This document shows positions 1-7,936 of a DNA stretch of 35,175 bases, in pieces. Position 1 is the first letter of the stretch. Each line of letters begins with the position of its first letter. The position numbers and the translations under genes were made by a program. The stretch covers positions 1 to 35,175 of the forward strand of contig CAMWGU010000023.1 in assembly GCA_947173895.1 (NCBI GenBank). The letters run 5' to 3'. This DNA comes from an uncultured Bacteroides sp. (GTDB lineage Bacteria; Bacteroidota; Bacteroidia; Bacteroidales; Bacteroidaceae). The notes below the pieces were generated by a model, which did no database searches, was not told the DNA's origin, and saw only the letters and a program-made list of their open reading frames with translations.

Positions 1-421
1 GGATATGAAAAGAGGATGTGCCGGTTTTGACACACCCTCATGTATAGGCTTACACGTACGTACGTGCAGAGCATATCTTCCCCTCATCTGGTTGCTTTCT
101 CCCCTTCTCCTTTCACCCTTTCATCTTTGGAAAACGAACTATCAATCAGCCGGTTAAAAATGACAGGACATCCCCTCATCCTCCTTTCAGCCATGTGCCC
201 CATCCCTTCACATCTGCCTTCAGGAAAGGTCGGCATTTTGCTTCTTGTTTGCGAATGAAAGAACGCTGAAAGGAAGATGAAAGGGCCGTACGGAATGTGC
301 TTTCACTACCGGGAACCCTATCAGCAGGGCGTTTCAACGGATAATGAAAGGATGAAGAGGAAGAAGCTTTTCGTTATGAAACAGAATACGTGTGCAATAA
401 ATCCAAACGACAAACCGCCGG
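1..421. other. Non-coding left edge, no gene recognised
   Basis: No reading frame here looks like a protein. The stretch has strong purine/pyrimidine strand asymmetry and repeats variants of GATGAAAGG and CCTCATC. There is a perfect 14-base palindrome CACGTACGTACGTG at 53-66. Two arms at about 172-191 and 265-284 form an imperfect inverted repeat based on GCTGAAAGGAnGATGA. It may be a long 3' region of the DUF5686 gene or decayed sequence. Confidence 0.5.
4..39 (-). terminator. Probable intrinsic terminator, leftward
   Basis: GAGGATGTG (12-20) and CACACCCTC (31-39) form a 9-bp stem with one mismatch around a 10-base loop. Read on the minus strand, the stem is followed by a T-rich stretch (TCTTTTCATA). 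It could end leftward transcripts, including that of the DUF5686 gene, although that gene stops 380 bases earlier. Confidence 0.5.
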
Positions 422-2623
422 CTATTTATTGAACAACTCGAACGTGAACTTAAAGCCAAAGGTATCAAACTGCCCGTTGATGGTACTCACAAAAGCACCC
501 ACATCGAATACATGCGTGCCAATGCCATATCCCAGCTCGACATACGGGTTGAGGTGGGGCATAAACAGGATACCGCCATACAAACGCTCTTGCTGAATCA
601 ACCCCAGCCAGCGGTTCAGCGGTTTCAACAGGATAAAAGGAGACTCATACGTAAAGTTTCCTCGCCAATACTGACGGGAAGAGTTATACCAACGCCCGTC
701 CAACAGTTGGAACGTGCCCCCTATATCATCGTTCCAGCCTTCGGGAAGGTTACGGCGGGCAAAATTGGCGAAATCGACAAAATACATATCTTCTTGCTTG
801 GTGAACATGCCACCCCCGATGCGGTAGCCTATACTGCGGATGCCGCTCAGCTTCAGGTTTTGCTGTATGTCGAACTCCCAGCGTTCGTGGGCACCCGTGC
901 TCCTGAACACCCCCTTGATGCCCCGCTCATAGTCCAGCATGAAGGTGGGCATGCTGGAACCCACATTCATCTTCCGCCGCCCATTCATGTAATAATACAT
1001 GCCGGGCGTCCACTCAATGCGGATACGAGGGGCAAAACTGTTGTACTCCGACCTGACGCCCCGCAATGCCGCCAAGTCCTTACCGGTGAGGGGCCCCTCC
1101 GCCGGAAACTTCGAGTTATTGATGAGGTAACGCCAATGCACGGCCACACCCGCCTTGATAAACAATCCGTTCACCACCTCTATGTTATGAAACAGGTTGA
1201 AATATACGTCCTTGAAATAATCCAGCTTCAGGTTGTCAAAACTGAACACACTGTCGGGCAACTGTTTCAACTGGTCCAGCACCACACTGCTGTAGATGCG
1301 GTTGCCGTTACCCACATTCACCTCGAAACCAGCCTGTTTTTCGGGCCAATACTGCCAATCGGCATCCGCCTTCACATACAGTTCCTTGTGCGTGAAATTA
1401 TAGCCTACCTGCGGAGTGACTCTGAGTACACGCCCATCGCAAAAAAGGCGGTTGTACTTAAACTTCTGCTTGTAGGAAATCCCCCTGCTATGGCTATAAT
1501 CCAACATCACCGGATTGATTAACGGCGAACAGCGCACGCTACCCATGCTGGAGAGGTTGATACTGTAGCTGCTGATAAGCATGTCGCCCAACTCTCCCCA
1601 GAACTCCAGCCGCTCGTTCTTTTTTTTCCGAGGCATATACTGCAACGTATCCCGACGCAAAGCATTCTGCTTATACAAGGAATCTTCGGAGGCAGAAAGC
1701 GGGATGGGCCGCAGGGTATTGAACGTATCCTTGTCCGTCACCAGTTGGTCCGAATTGCAGGTCAGCGTATAAGAGTCTGTGAGATCATGATGATGTTTCT
1801 TCCGGGACTTACGCCGGGCAGCCCCTTCATAAAACTTGATTTCATGGTATTTCAGCCAGGCATCCATGTCCATCTCCAAGTGGTTCCCCAAGAATTTGAA
1901 GACCAGGTTCAGATCGAATTGCACCGGCAGGAATTCCACATCTCCCTCCTCGCCCATCCTGACACGGACCTTAAAACGAATCACATCATAAATCCCTTCG
2001 ATGTAAAGTTCGCGGATAGTCCACACCTGGTCGCTTACCCACATGTATCCGCTGACCAGCTGAGTGCCCCGAAACTTCGGGACAATCCGTATCTTATACT
2101 GCTGGCAATCGGATGAGCCGGCTATGGAATCCAATAAATAAGTATAATACTTACTGGATTTCTTATCCAGCGGAGACAGGAGTTTGTCGGACATCAGGGA
2201 AGAAGAATAAATGTTCATGTTCAGATAATCCATCACGTCCGTTATCTGCCCCCTATGGCGCGGGAAAGTGGTCGATACCGCCTTTATTTTCCGGTCGTAG
2301 ATGTCCGGAGCCGTGTAATGCAACTCACTGAGAGACTCCATGAGGTAATCGTTGACATGCTTTTCAAAACGAAACATGGAAGGTACATAGCGGATGAGGT
2401 GGTTGCGCTTATGTACCTTCAGCCTTCCTTTTAAATATAAGTCGGCCTTATATTCATCGATGATGCGCGAATAGAACGGCGAGAACTGGAAAATACACTG
2501 GAGAATGGAGTCGGAGACTGCCGGCTTGCCGGACATACCCACCGGCTTGTCCCCGGCCTGGACAGCCATAGGGCACAAGACACAAAACAGCATCAACCAG
2601 ACAATCCGTATATAGTGCTTCAT
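422..2623 (-). CDS. DUF5686 family outer-membrane protein
   Basis: The product is 733 residues from the ATG at 2623. It starts with a signal peptide (MKHYIRIVWLMLFCVLC..., likely cut after AVQA). The conserved central part follows, including SGYMWVSDQVWTIRELYIEG and a long stretch of alternating beta strands ending in FTFELFNK, as expected of an outer-membrane barrel. The fold resembles DUF5686 proteins of Bacteroidota, but the carboxypeptidase-regulatory-like N-terminal domain many of them carry is absent. The frame is open to 2707, but that longer start lies upstream of a -7 box at 2656-2663. The 2623 ATG has a good ribosome site (AAGGAGT). The gene is divergent from glnN copy 1. Its molecular role is unknown; the family assignment is from sequence style and is fairly secure. 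Confidence 0.8.
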   Translation of the reverse strand: MKHYIRIVWLMLFCVLCPMAVQAGDKPVGMSGKPAVSDSILQCIFQFSPFYSRIIDEYKADLYLKGRLKVHKRNHLIRYVPSMFRFEKHVNDYLMESLSELHYTAPDIYDRKIKAVSTTFPRHRGQITDVMDYLNMNIYSSSLMSDKLLSPLDKKSSKYYTYLLDSIAGSSDCQQYKIRIVPKFRGTQLVSGYMWVSDQVWTIRELYIEGIYDVIRFKVRVRMGEEGDVEFLPVQFDLNLVFKFLGNHLEMDMDAWLKYHEIKFYEGAARRKSRKKHHHDLTDSYTLTCNSDQLVTDKDTFNTLRPIPLSASEDSLYKQNALRRDTLQYMPRKKKNERLEFWGELGDMLISSYSINLSSMGSVRCSPLINPVMLDYSHSRGISYKQKFKYNRLFCDGRVLRVTPQVGYNFTHKELYVKADADWQYWPEKQAGFEVNVGNGNRIYSSVVLDQLKQLPDSVFSFDNLKLDYFKDVYFNLFHNIEVVNGLFIKAGVAVHWRYLINNSKFPAEGPLTGKDLAALRGVRSEYNSFAPRIRIEWTPGMYYYMNGRRKMNVGSSMPTFMLDYERGIKGVFRSTGAHERWEFDIQQNLKLSGIRSIGYRIGGGMFTKQEDMYFVDFANFARRNLPEGWNDDIGGTFQLLDGRWYNSSRQYWRGNFTYESPFILLKPLNRWLGLIQQERLYGGILFMPHLNPYVELGYGIGTHVFDVGAFVSTINGQFDTFGFKFTFELFNK

Positions 2624-2655
2624 GATGTGTACTCCTTTTTCTTTGGTTACGGGAG

Positions 2656-2663
2656 CAAATATA
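2656..2663 (-). promoter_or_regulatory. -7 box of DUF5686 gene promoter
   Basis: TATATTTG on the minus strand fits the Bacteroidota -7 consensus TAnnTTTG. It predicts a transcript start near 2649 and a leader of about 26 bases before the ATG at 2623. No clear -33 TTTG was found. Confidence 0.6.
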
Positions 2664-2801
2664 CGGAAAAACCGACAGGGTGACACACGATAATGCTTTA
2701 TTAACATCCTTAACCAAAAGACTGCCTCCGCATGCCGGAATTACATCACCTAAAAATGAAAAAACAACCGGTCATATAGCGGATAATTAATCAAAAAGCA
2801 G

Positions 2802-2809
2802 TACTTTTG
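2802..2809 (+). promoter_or_regulatory. -7 box of glnN copy 1 promoter
   Basis: TACTTTTG followed by CAGCC fits TAnnTTTG. It lies 29 bases before the ATG, predicting a leader of about 20 bases. No Shine-Dalgarno sequence is seen (AAAAGAAAAACAAC before ATG), which is common in Bacteroidota. No clear -33 element was found. Confidence 0.65.
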
Positions 2810-2838
2810 CAGCCAACAACCAGTAAAAGAAAAACAAC

Positions 2839-5028
2839 ATGTCTAGAATGAGATTTTTCGCTTTACAGGAGCTGGCCAACAGACGCCCCGTTCAGGTTGA
2901 CTATCCCTCCGAAAAGCTATCCGACTATTACGGCAATCATGTGTTCGACCGTAAAAAGATGCAGGAATACCTGCCCAGCGAAGCTTACAAAGCCGTCATA
3001 AACGCTATCGAAAACGGCACACCCATCAATCGTGAAATGGCCGACATGATAGCCAACGGCATGAAAAACTGGGCCAAAACTTTCAATGTCACCCACTACA
3101 CCCATTGGTTTCAACCCCTGACCGACGGCACCGCCGAGAAGCACGACGGGTTTATCGAATTTGGCGACGAGGGCAACGCGATAGAACGCTTCTCGGGCAA
3201 ACTGCTTATCCAGCAGGAACCGGACGCTTCGAGTTTCCCCAACGGCGGCATCCGCAATACCTTCGAGGCACGAGGCTACACAGCATGGGACGTCTCGTCG
3301 CCGGCTTTCATCGTAGATAGCACACTGTGTATCCCTACCATCTTTATCTCATACACGGGCGAAGCGCTCGACTACAAGACTCCGTTGCTGAAAGCGTTGG
3401 GGGCGGTAGATAAAGCCGCCGCCGAGGTATGCCGGATGTTCGACCCGAACGTGAAACGCGTATTCGCCAACTTGGGCTGGGAACAGGAATACTTCCTGGT
3501 GGACACTGCGCTGCACAACGCGCGCCCCGACCTCTGCCTGACCGGACGTACCCTGATGGGGCACTCCTCGGCCAAGGACCAGCAGCTGGACGACCATTAT
3601 TTCGGTTCCATCCCTCCGCGCGTGACCAGCTTCATGAAAGAACTGGAATTGGAATGCCACAAACTAGGCATCCCCGTAAAGACACGGCATAACGAAGTAG
3701 CCCCCAACCAATTTGAACTAGCGCCCATCTTTGAGGACGTGAACCTGGCCAACGACCACAACCAGTTGGTCATGGACCTGATGAAACGTATCGCCTCCAA
3801 GCATAACTTCACTGTCCTGCTGCACGAAAAACCATTCAAGGGAGTAAACGGCTCGGGCAAGCACAACAACTGGTCGCTCTGCACCGACACCGGCATCAAC
3901 CTCTTCGCACCTGCCAAGACCGCCGAAGGAAACATGCTTTTCCTGACGTTCGTCGTCAACGTGCTGATGATGGTATATAAAAACCAAGATTTGCTACGTG
4001 CCTCCATCGTCAGCGCCGGAAACAGTCACCGCCTGGGAGCGAACGAGGCTCCTCCTGCCATTCTGTCTATTTTCTTGGGACGCCACCTGTCGCACATGCT
4101 GGACGAAGTGGTGGCACGCCTGAACAATGCCGAACTGACTCCCGATGAAAAGAAAGCCTTGCAACTGGGCATCGGCCGTATCCCCGCCATCCTGCAGGAC
4201 AATACAGACCGCAACCGCACCTCTCCTTTCGCCTTCACCGGAAATCGCTTCGAGTTCCGCGCGGCCGGTTCGTCGGCCAATTGTGCCGCCTCCATGATTG
4301 TCATCAATGCCGCCATGGCACATCAGTTGAATGAGTTCAAGGCCCAAATAGACAAGCTGGTAAGCGAAGGCATGGAACAGGAAAAGGCATTGTACAAGAT
4401 ATTGAAGGAAACCATCATCGCCTCACAAGACATCCGCTTCGAAGGGGACGGCTATTCGGACGACTGGAAAACAGAAGCCGCACGCCGCGGACTGACCAAC
4501 ATCTGCCACGTACCCGAAGCCATCATGAAATTTAATGACGAACAATCGCGTGCCGTATTGATAGGCGAAAACATTTTTAATGAAAATGAGTTGGGTTGCC
4601 GCATAGAAGTGGAACTGGAGAAGTTCACTAAAAAGGTGCAGATTGAAAGTCGCGTGCTGGGCGACCTGGCCATCAACCACATTGTGCCCACGGCAGTGAT
4701 TTACCAAAACAGATTGCTGGAAAACCTCCGCGGACTGAAAGAAATCTTCTCTGCCGAGGAATACGAAGAAATGGCCGAAGACCGGAAGAACCTAGTACGC
4801 GAAATCCAACAGCGCATCCTTGCCATCAAAAAAGCAGTACGCAAAATGACCGAGGCCCGCAAGGTGTCCAACCACCTAGGAAGCCAAGTAGAAAAAGCTT
4901 TCAGCTACGAAGAGCAAGTTCGGCCATGCCTGGAAGAAATCCGCGAGCACATTGACCATTTGGAACTGGAAATAGACGACGAGATCTGGCCGCTTCCCAA
5001 ATACCGCGAATTGCTGTTCACTAAATAA
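2839..5028 (+). CDS. glnN: Glutamine synthetase type III (copy 1)
   Basis: This is ATP-dependent ligation of ammonia to glutamate in the cytoplasm. The 729 residues match the usual GSIII length, far longer than GSI or GSII. GSIII hallmarks visible are THYTHWFQPLT (about 81-91), SGKLLIQQEPDASSFPNGG, GWEQEYFLVD, KTRHNEVAPNQFELAP, the KGVNGSGKHNNWS loop (about 334) and NRTSPFAFTGNRFEFRA (about 458). The C-terminal helical extension is complete, ending LPKYRELLFTK. A second GSIII of identical length lies at 32651. Copy 1 is visibly richer in G+C at third codon positions (AAC, CTG, GGC) than copy 2. It is transcribed alone, with its own promoter and a terminator at 5150-5190. The assignment is very secure; its division of labour with copy 2 is unknown. 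Confidence 0.97.
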   Translation: MSRMRFFALQELANRRPVQVDYPSEKLSDYYGNHVFDRKKMQEYLPSEAYKAVINAIENGTPINREMADMIANGMKNWAKTFNVTHYTHWFQPLTDGTAEKHDGFIEFGDEGNAIERFSGKLLIQQEPDASSFPNGGIRNTFEARGYTAWDVSSPAFIVDSTLCIPTIFISYTGEALDYKTPLLKALGAVDKAAAEVCRMFDPNVKRVFANLGWEQEYFLVDTALHNARPDLCLTGRTLMGHSSAKDQQLDDHYFGSIPPRVTSFMKELELECHKLGIPVKTRHNEVAPNQFELAPIFEDVNLANDHNQLVMDLMKRIASKHNFTVLLHEKPFKGVNGSGKHNNWSLCTDTGINLFAPAKTAEGNMLFLTFVVNVLMMVYKNQDLLRASIVSAGNSHRLGANEAPPAILSIFLGRHLSHMLDEVVARLNNAELTPDEKKALQLGIGRIPAILQDNTDRNRTSPFAFTGNRFEFRAAGSSANCAASMIVINAAMAHQLNEFKAQIDKLVSEGMEQEKALYKILKETIIASQDIRFEGDGYSDDWKTEAARRGLTNICHVPEAIMKFNDEQSRAVLIGENIFNENELGCRIEVELEKFTKKVQIESRVLGDLAINHIVPTAVIYQNRLLENLRGLKEIFSAEEYEEMAEDRKNLVREIQQRILAIKKAVRKMTEARKVSNHLGSQVEKAFSYEEQVRPCLEEIREHIDHLELEIDDEIWPLPKYRELLFTK

Positions 5029-5046
5029 GATAAGACAAAAAGCAAC

Positions 5047-5166
5047 ATGGTATCAGTGAAGAAAAACAAGATGCCACAAAAGGAAAAAAATATCATAAAA
5101 AAAAGCAAAGCTATACTGGGGAGGGAGGAAGCAACAGGACACCAAGACAAAAAGGATAGAAAATAA
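5047..5166 (+). other. Possible 39-codon lysine-rich ORF after glnN
   Basis: An ATG 18 bases after the glnN stop opens a frame (MVSVKKNKMPQKEK...) rich in Lys and Arg, ending TAA inside the loop of the terminator at 5150-5190. A-rich DNA gives such frames by chance, and there is no ribosome site beyond general A-richness. I do not recognise it. Confidence 0.15.
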
Positions 5167-5190
5167 GATCCTATCCTTTTACTATTTTCT
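5150..5190 (+). terminator. Intrinsic terminator after glnN copy 1
   Basis: A perfect 10-bp stem AAAAGGATAG (5150-5159) / CTATCCTTTT (5171-5180) encloses an 11-base loop and is followed by ACTATTTTCTTT. The A-run before and T-run after suit termination in both directions. Confidence 0.8.
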
Positions 5191-5209
5191 TTAGAAGAAA
5201 AATTACGAA

Positions 5210-5266
5210 TATATTTGTCTTTTTTTCCACATTACTTCGTCCTTTTATTTTTTCTTCTTATATTTG
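5210..5266 (+). promoter_or_regulatory. Two tandem -7 boxes upstream of crp-like gene
   Basis: TATATTTG occurs twice, at 5210-5217 and 5259-5266, 49 bases apart, and both fit TAnnTTTG. The second predicts a start near 5273 and a leader of about 24 bases. It overlaps the upstream TTG that opens the long version of the downstream frame, so translation must begin later. -33 elements are weak for both. Confidence 0.6.
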
Positions 5267-5296
5267 TGCTTTATAACACGGTTTTATAGCACGTTT

Positions 5297-5998
5297 ATGG
5301 TTAAAAAGGAATTATCAGAAACAGAGATTGCTGAAAGTATACCAGACTTATGGCAACCTTTGACACAGGAGCAAAGAGAATTCTTAGCTCAAAACTTTAC
5401 TATACAGAAGTATAAAAAGAATGAAACAATATATTGCGAAGGTGAAACCCCGATGCACTTAATGTGTCTTCTTAGTGGTAAGGTGAAAATCTATAAGGAA
5501 GGTGTAGGAGGACGAAGCCAGATTATCCGCGTATTAAAAACGAAGGAATATTTTGCATATCGCGCCTTTTTTGCCGAAGGTAACTTCGTTACGGCCGCCT
5601 CTGCTTTCGAACCTTGTACCATCTGCCTTATCCCCATGCCGGCCATCATGAAACTGATAAAGGATAATTCCGAACTGGCTTTGTTCTTTATCCGTCAATT
5701 ATCTATAGACCTAGGTATTTCTGACGAAAGGACTGTTAATCTGACTCAGAAACATATCCGCGGACGTCTGGCAGAATCGTTACTGTTTCTGAAAGATACT
5801 TATGGTCTGGAAGAGGACGAGTCAACGCTAAGTATTTACCTTTCAAGAGAAGATTTGGCCAATCTATCGAACATGACCACTTCGAATGCCATTCGCACTC
5901 TCTCCAATTTTGCAACAGAAAGGCTAATTACGATTGATGGTAGAAAGATTAAAATCATTGATGAAGACAAACTGAGAAAAATAAGCAAAATAGGATAA
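5297..5998 (+). CDS. Crp/Fnr family transcriptional regulator
   Basis: 233 residues from the ATG at 5297 (MVKKELSETEIAES). A cyclic-nucleotide-binding-like beta-roll is visible in the N-terminal half (IQKYKKNETIYCEGETP, LLSGKVKIYKEGVGGRSQII). It is followed by the dimer helix and a C-terminal Crp-type winged helix (about 170-225; LSREDLANLSNMTTSNAIRT, then LITIDGRKIKI). The Cys-rich N-terminus of oxygen-sensing Fnr is not seen, so the effector is unknown. It stands alone between the glnN terminator and a long inverted repeat. Its position after glnN invites, but does not prove, a role in nitrogen or carbon control. Confidence 0.88.
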   Translation: MVKKELSETEIAESIPDLWQPLTQEQREFLAQNFTIQKYKKNETIYCEGETPMHLMCLLSGKVKIYKEGVGGRSQIIRVLKTKEYFAYRAFFAEGNFVTAASAFEPCTICLIPMPAIMKLIKDNSELALFFIRQLSIDLGISDERTVNLTQKHIRGRLAESLLFLKDTYGLEEDESTLSIYLSREDLANLSNMTTSNAIRTLSNFATERLITIDGRKIKIIDEDKLRKISKIG

Positions 5999-6038
5999 AC
6001 AGTCTCTCTCTACGTAGAACTGTTTCATGCGTTTTCTG

Positions 6039-6110
6039 ACACAAAATGCCACAGAGATAATAGAAATATATTCTTATTTATTCAGCCTATATTCTCTGTG
6101 TCATTTGTGT
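6039..6110. repeat. Long imperfect inverted repeat between convergent genes
   Basis: The left arm 6039-6057 (ACACAAAATGCCACAGAGA) pairs with the right arm 6093-6110 (TCTCTGTGTCATTTGTGT). The only faults are one mismatch and a one-base slip, around an AT-rich 35-base loop. It fills the gap between crp-like (+) and kdsA (-). Neither side has a T-run, so it is not a classical terminator. Its look (CACAGAGA...TCTCTGTG) is that of dispersed intergenic palindromes known from many bacteria; genome copy number cannot be judged here. Confidence 0.6.
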
Positions 6111-6118
6111 GATACTTC

Positions 6119-6925
6119 TTATAATGCTTTGCGTATCCGAACCAACTTGACCAGTAAATCTTCCAACAGATCGAGCTTCAGCATATTTGCTCCGTCACTT
6201 TTTGCAACAGAAGGATCTTCATGTGTTTCCATAAACAAGCCGTCAACACCAACCGCTACTCCTGCTTTAGCCACCGTTTCAATAAGTTGCGGCATGCCAC
6301 CAGTTACTCCTGTAGTCTGATTAGGTTGTTGCAATGAATGTGTTACATCCAAAAGTACAGGAAAGCCCAAAGTCTGCATTTCCGGAATGCCCCGATAATC
6401 CACAATTAAATCCTGATAACCAAAAGTAGTGCCCCGCTCTGTCAACATCACCTGATCGTTTCCTGCTTCCACCACCTTGTTTGCAGCAAAACGCATAGCA
6501 CCGGGAGACAAGAACTGGCCTTTCTTGATGTTTACAATCTTCCCAGTACGAGCAGCAGCTACCAACAAATCCGTCTGTCGGCAAAGAAAAGCAGGAATCT
6601 GCAACACATCCACATAACCAGCAGCCATAGCAGCTTCTTCTGCGCTATGAATATCTGTCACCACCGGAATACCAAATGTATCTCTCACCTTCCCTAATAT
6701 CTTTAACGCTTTTTCATCTCCAATACCGATAAACGAATCCAACCGCGAACGGTTCGCCTTACGATAAGAACCTTTAAAAACATACGGAATGCCCAGTCTG
6801 TCCGTAATTGTCATCACACGTTCTGCAATACGAAGAGCCATCTCCTCTCCCTCTATCACGCAAGGACCGGCTAATAAAAAGAAATTATCTTTCCTCCTCA
6901 AATCTGAAATTGTTGTCATCTTCAT
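6119..6925 (-). CDS. kdsA: 3-deoxy-8-phosphooctulonate synthase (KDO8P synthase)
   Basis: Condenses phosphoenolpyruvate with arabinose 5-phosphate for the KDO core of LPS, in the cytoplasm. 268 residues, usual length. Motifs are AGPCVIEGEE (19-28), KGSYRKANRS (51-60), GQFLSPGAM (136-144) and DVTHSLQQP (193-201). Cys22, His196, Glu233 and Asp244 sit at a constant +11 offset from the metal ligands known in the Aquifex enzyme (C11, H185, E222, D233), so this is the metal-dependent class. The start could also be the second ATG two codons in. It lies 74 bases after the lipid-kinase-like gene and probably shares the transcript starting before miaA. Confidence 0.96.
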   Translation of the reverse strand: MKMTTISDLRRKDNFFLLAGPCVIEGEEMALRIAERVMTITDRLGIPYVFKGSYRKANRSRLDSFIGIGDEKALKILGKVRDTFGIPVVTDIHSAEEAAMAAGYVDVLQIPAFLCRQTDLLVAAARTGKIVNIKKGQFLSPGAMRFAANKVVEAGNDQVMLTERGTTFGYQDLIVDYRGIPEMQTLGFPVLLDVTHSLQQPNQTTGVTGGMPQLIETVAKAGVAVGVDGLFMETHEDPSVAKSDGANMLKLDLLEDLLVKLVRIRKAL

Positions 6926-6999
6926 TCTATTTATTGAGATATGTTAACTCTATTCCATTTTTTGAAAGCAAACAATGGAAAACTCTGAATTCTTTATTT

Positions 7000-7929
7000 C
7001 TAATTAGGAATAATCAATGTAATAGCTTCAGGTCGAATGGTAATTTCCAAAGGAAAATGACGATCCAAAATACGTCCGTCCAAACTGACAGAAGCATTCT
7101 GCGAACGAAGCACCTTTACCTTTCGAGTACGATAAGGCTTCACCATTTTGTGGTTTAAAATCCGCCCTTGCAACAACATCCATAAACCAGAAAACAGCTG
7201 AAGTATCTTCGGACGATATATGACCGATACATCCAGCCAGCCATTGTAAGGTACTGCACTAGGAGTCAGACCATAACCACGAGCACTTCCTACACACACT
7301 GTCATAATGCGACCGCGAATATGCTCACGATTGATACAAAGATGAGTACGATACAGTTTACGTTCAAATAACAATAGAAACATGGAAGCAATGAAAGATA
7401 CCTCGCGTATGCCCCAAAAACGTCTAGTGCCATTCGATATCTGCACAATACGTGCTCCTAGCCCTATATAGACAGCATTCAGGAAATAACGGGATGTATG
7501 TTGCTCACCATCAAAATAATTACAACATCCCACATCGATTTTCCGCAAACGACGATTGATAATCCAATCTACCGCTGATTTATAATCATCTTCATCCAGC
7601 CCCCAATATTTGGCAAAATCATTACCAATTCCATTGGGAATAATTCCAAAAGCGATGTTTTCCTTATCCTCCACCGTAGAAGTCATGATGCCATTAATAG
7701 CATCATTGATCGCTCCATCACCGCCTACAATTACAATTGTCCGATAACCATTATTGGCCAAAGTGCGAGCCAAGCGTTCCACCGATCCAAAACCTTCGGA
7801 ATGCACATAATCAAAAACCACCTTGCGGCTTTCCATATAGTCACGTATCTCGTTCCAACGCTTCTGAGTCTTCCGGCTTCCGGCTTTCGGATTATAAATA
7901 ATCCCCCATCTATTTGGTTCTACAGCCAT
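7000..7929 (-). CDS. Diacylglycerol/sphingosine kinase-like lipid kinase
   Basis: 309 residues of the DAGK catalytic (LCB5/YegS/DgkB) family, which phosphorylates lipid hydroxyls at the inner membrane. Visible are the nucleotide site NPKAGSRKT (13-21), the GGDGAINDAING loop (69-80) and NGIGNDFAKYWG (99-110). Two departures from the family pattern stand out. The usual GTGND is GIGND (101-104), and the usual C-terminal DGE, whose Glu acts in catalysis in DgkB-type enzymes, reads DGR (284-286). It begins 7 bases after the miaA stop, so the two are surely co-transcribed. The substrate is unknown. Because Bacteroides make sphingolipids, a sphingoid or ceramide substrate is possible. With the changed residue, altered or lost activity is possible too. 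Confidence 0.85.
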   Translation of the reverse strand: MAVEPNRWGIIYNPKAGSRKTQKRWNEIRDYMESRKVVFDYVHSEGFGSVERLARTLANNGYRTIVIVGGDGAINDAINGIMTSTVEDKENIAFGIIPNGIGNDFAKYWGLDEDDYKSAVDWIINRRLRKIDVGCCNYFDGEQHTSRYFLNAVYIGLGARIVQISNGTRRFWGIREVSFIASMFLLLFERKLYRTHLCINREHIRGRIMTVCVGSARGYGLTPSAVPYNGWLDVSVIYRPKILQLFSGLWMLLQGRILNHKMVKPYRTRKVKVLRSQNASVSLDGRILDRHFPLEITIRPEAITLIIPN

Positions 7930-7936
7930 ATTCTAT

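Noticed and set aside
512-1522. 336-codon frame opposite the DUF5686 gene
   Set aside because: It is antisense to a well-supported gene with signal peptide and promoter, and its translation has no protein-like pattern.
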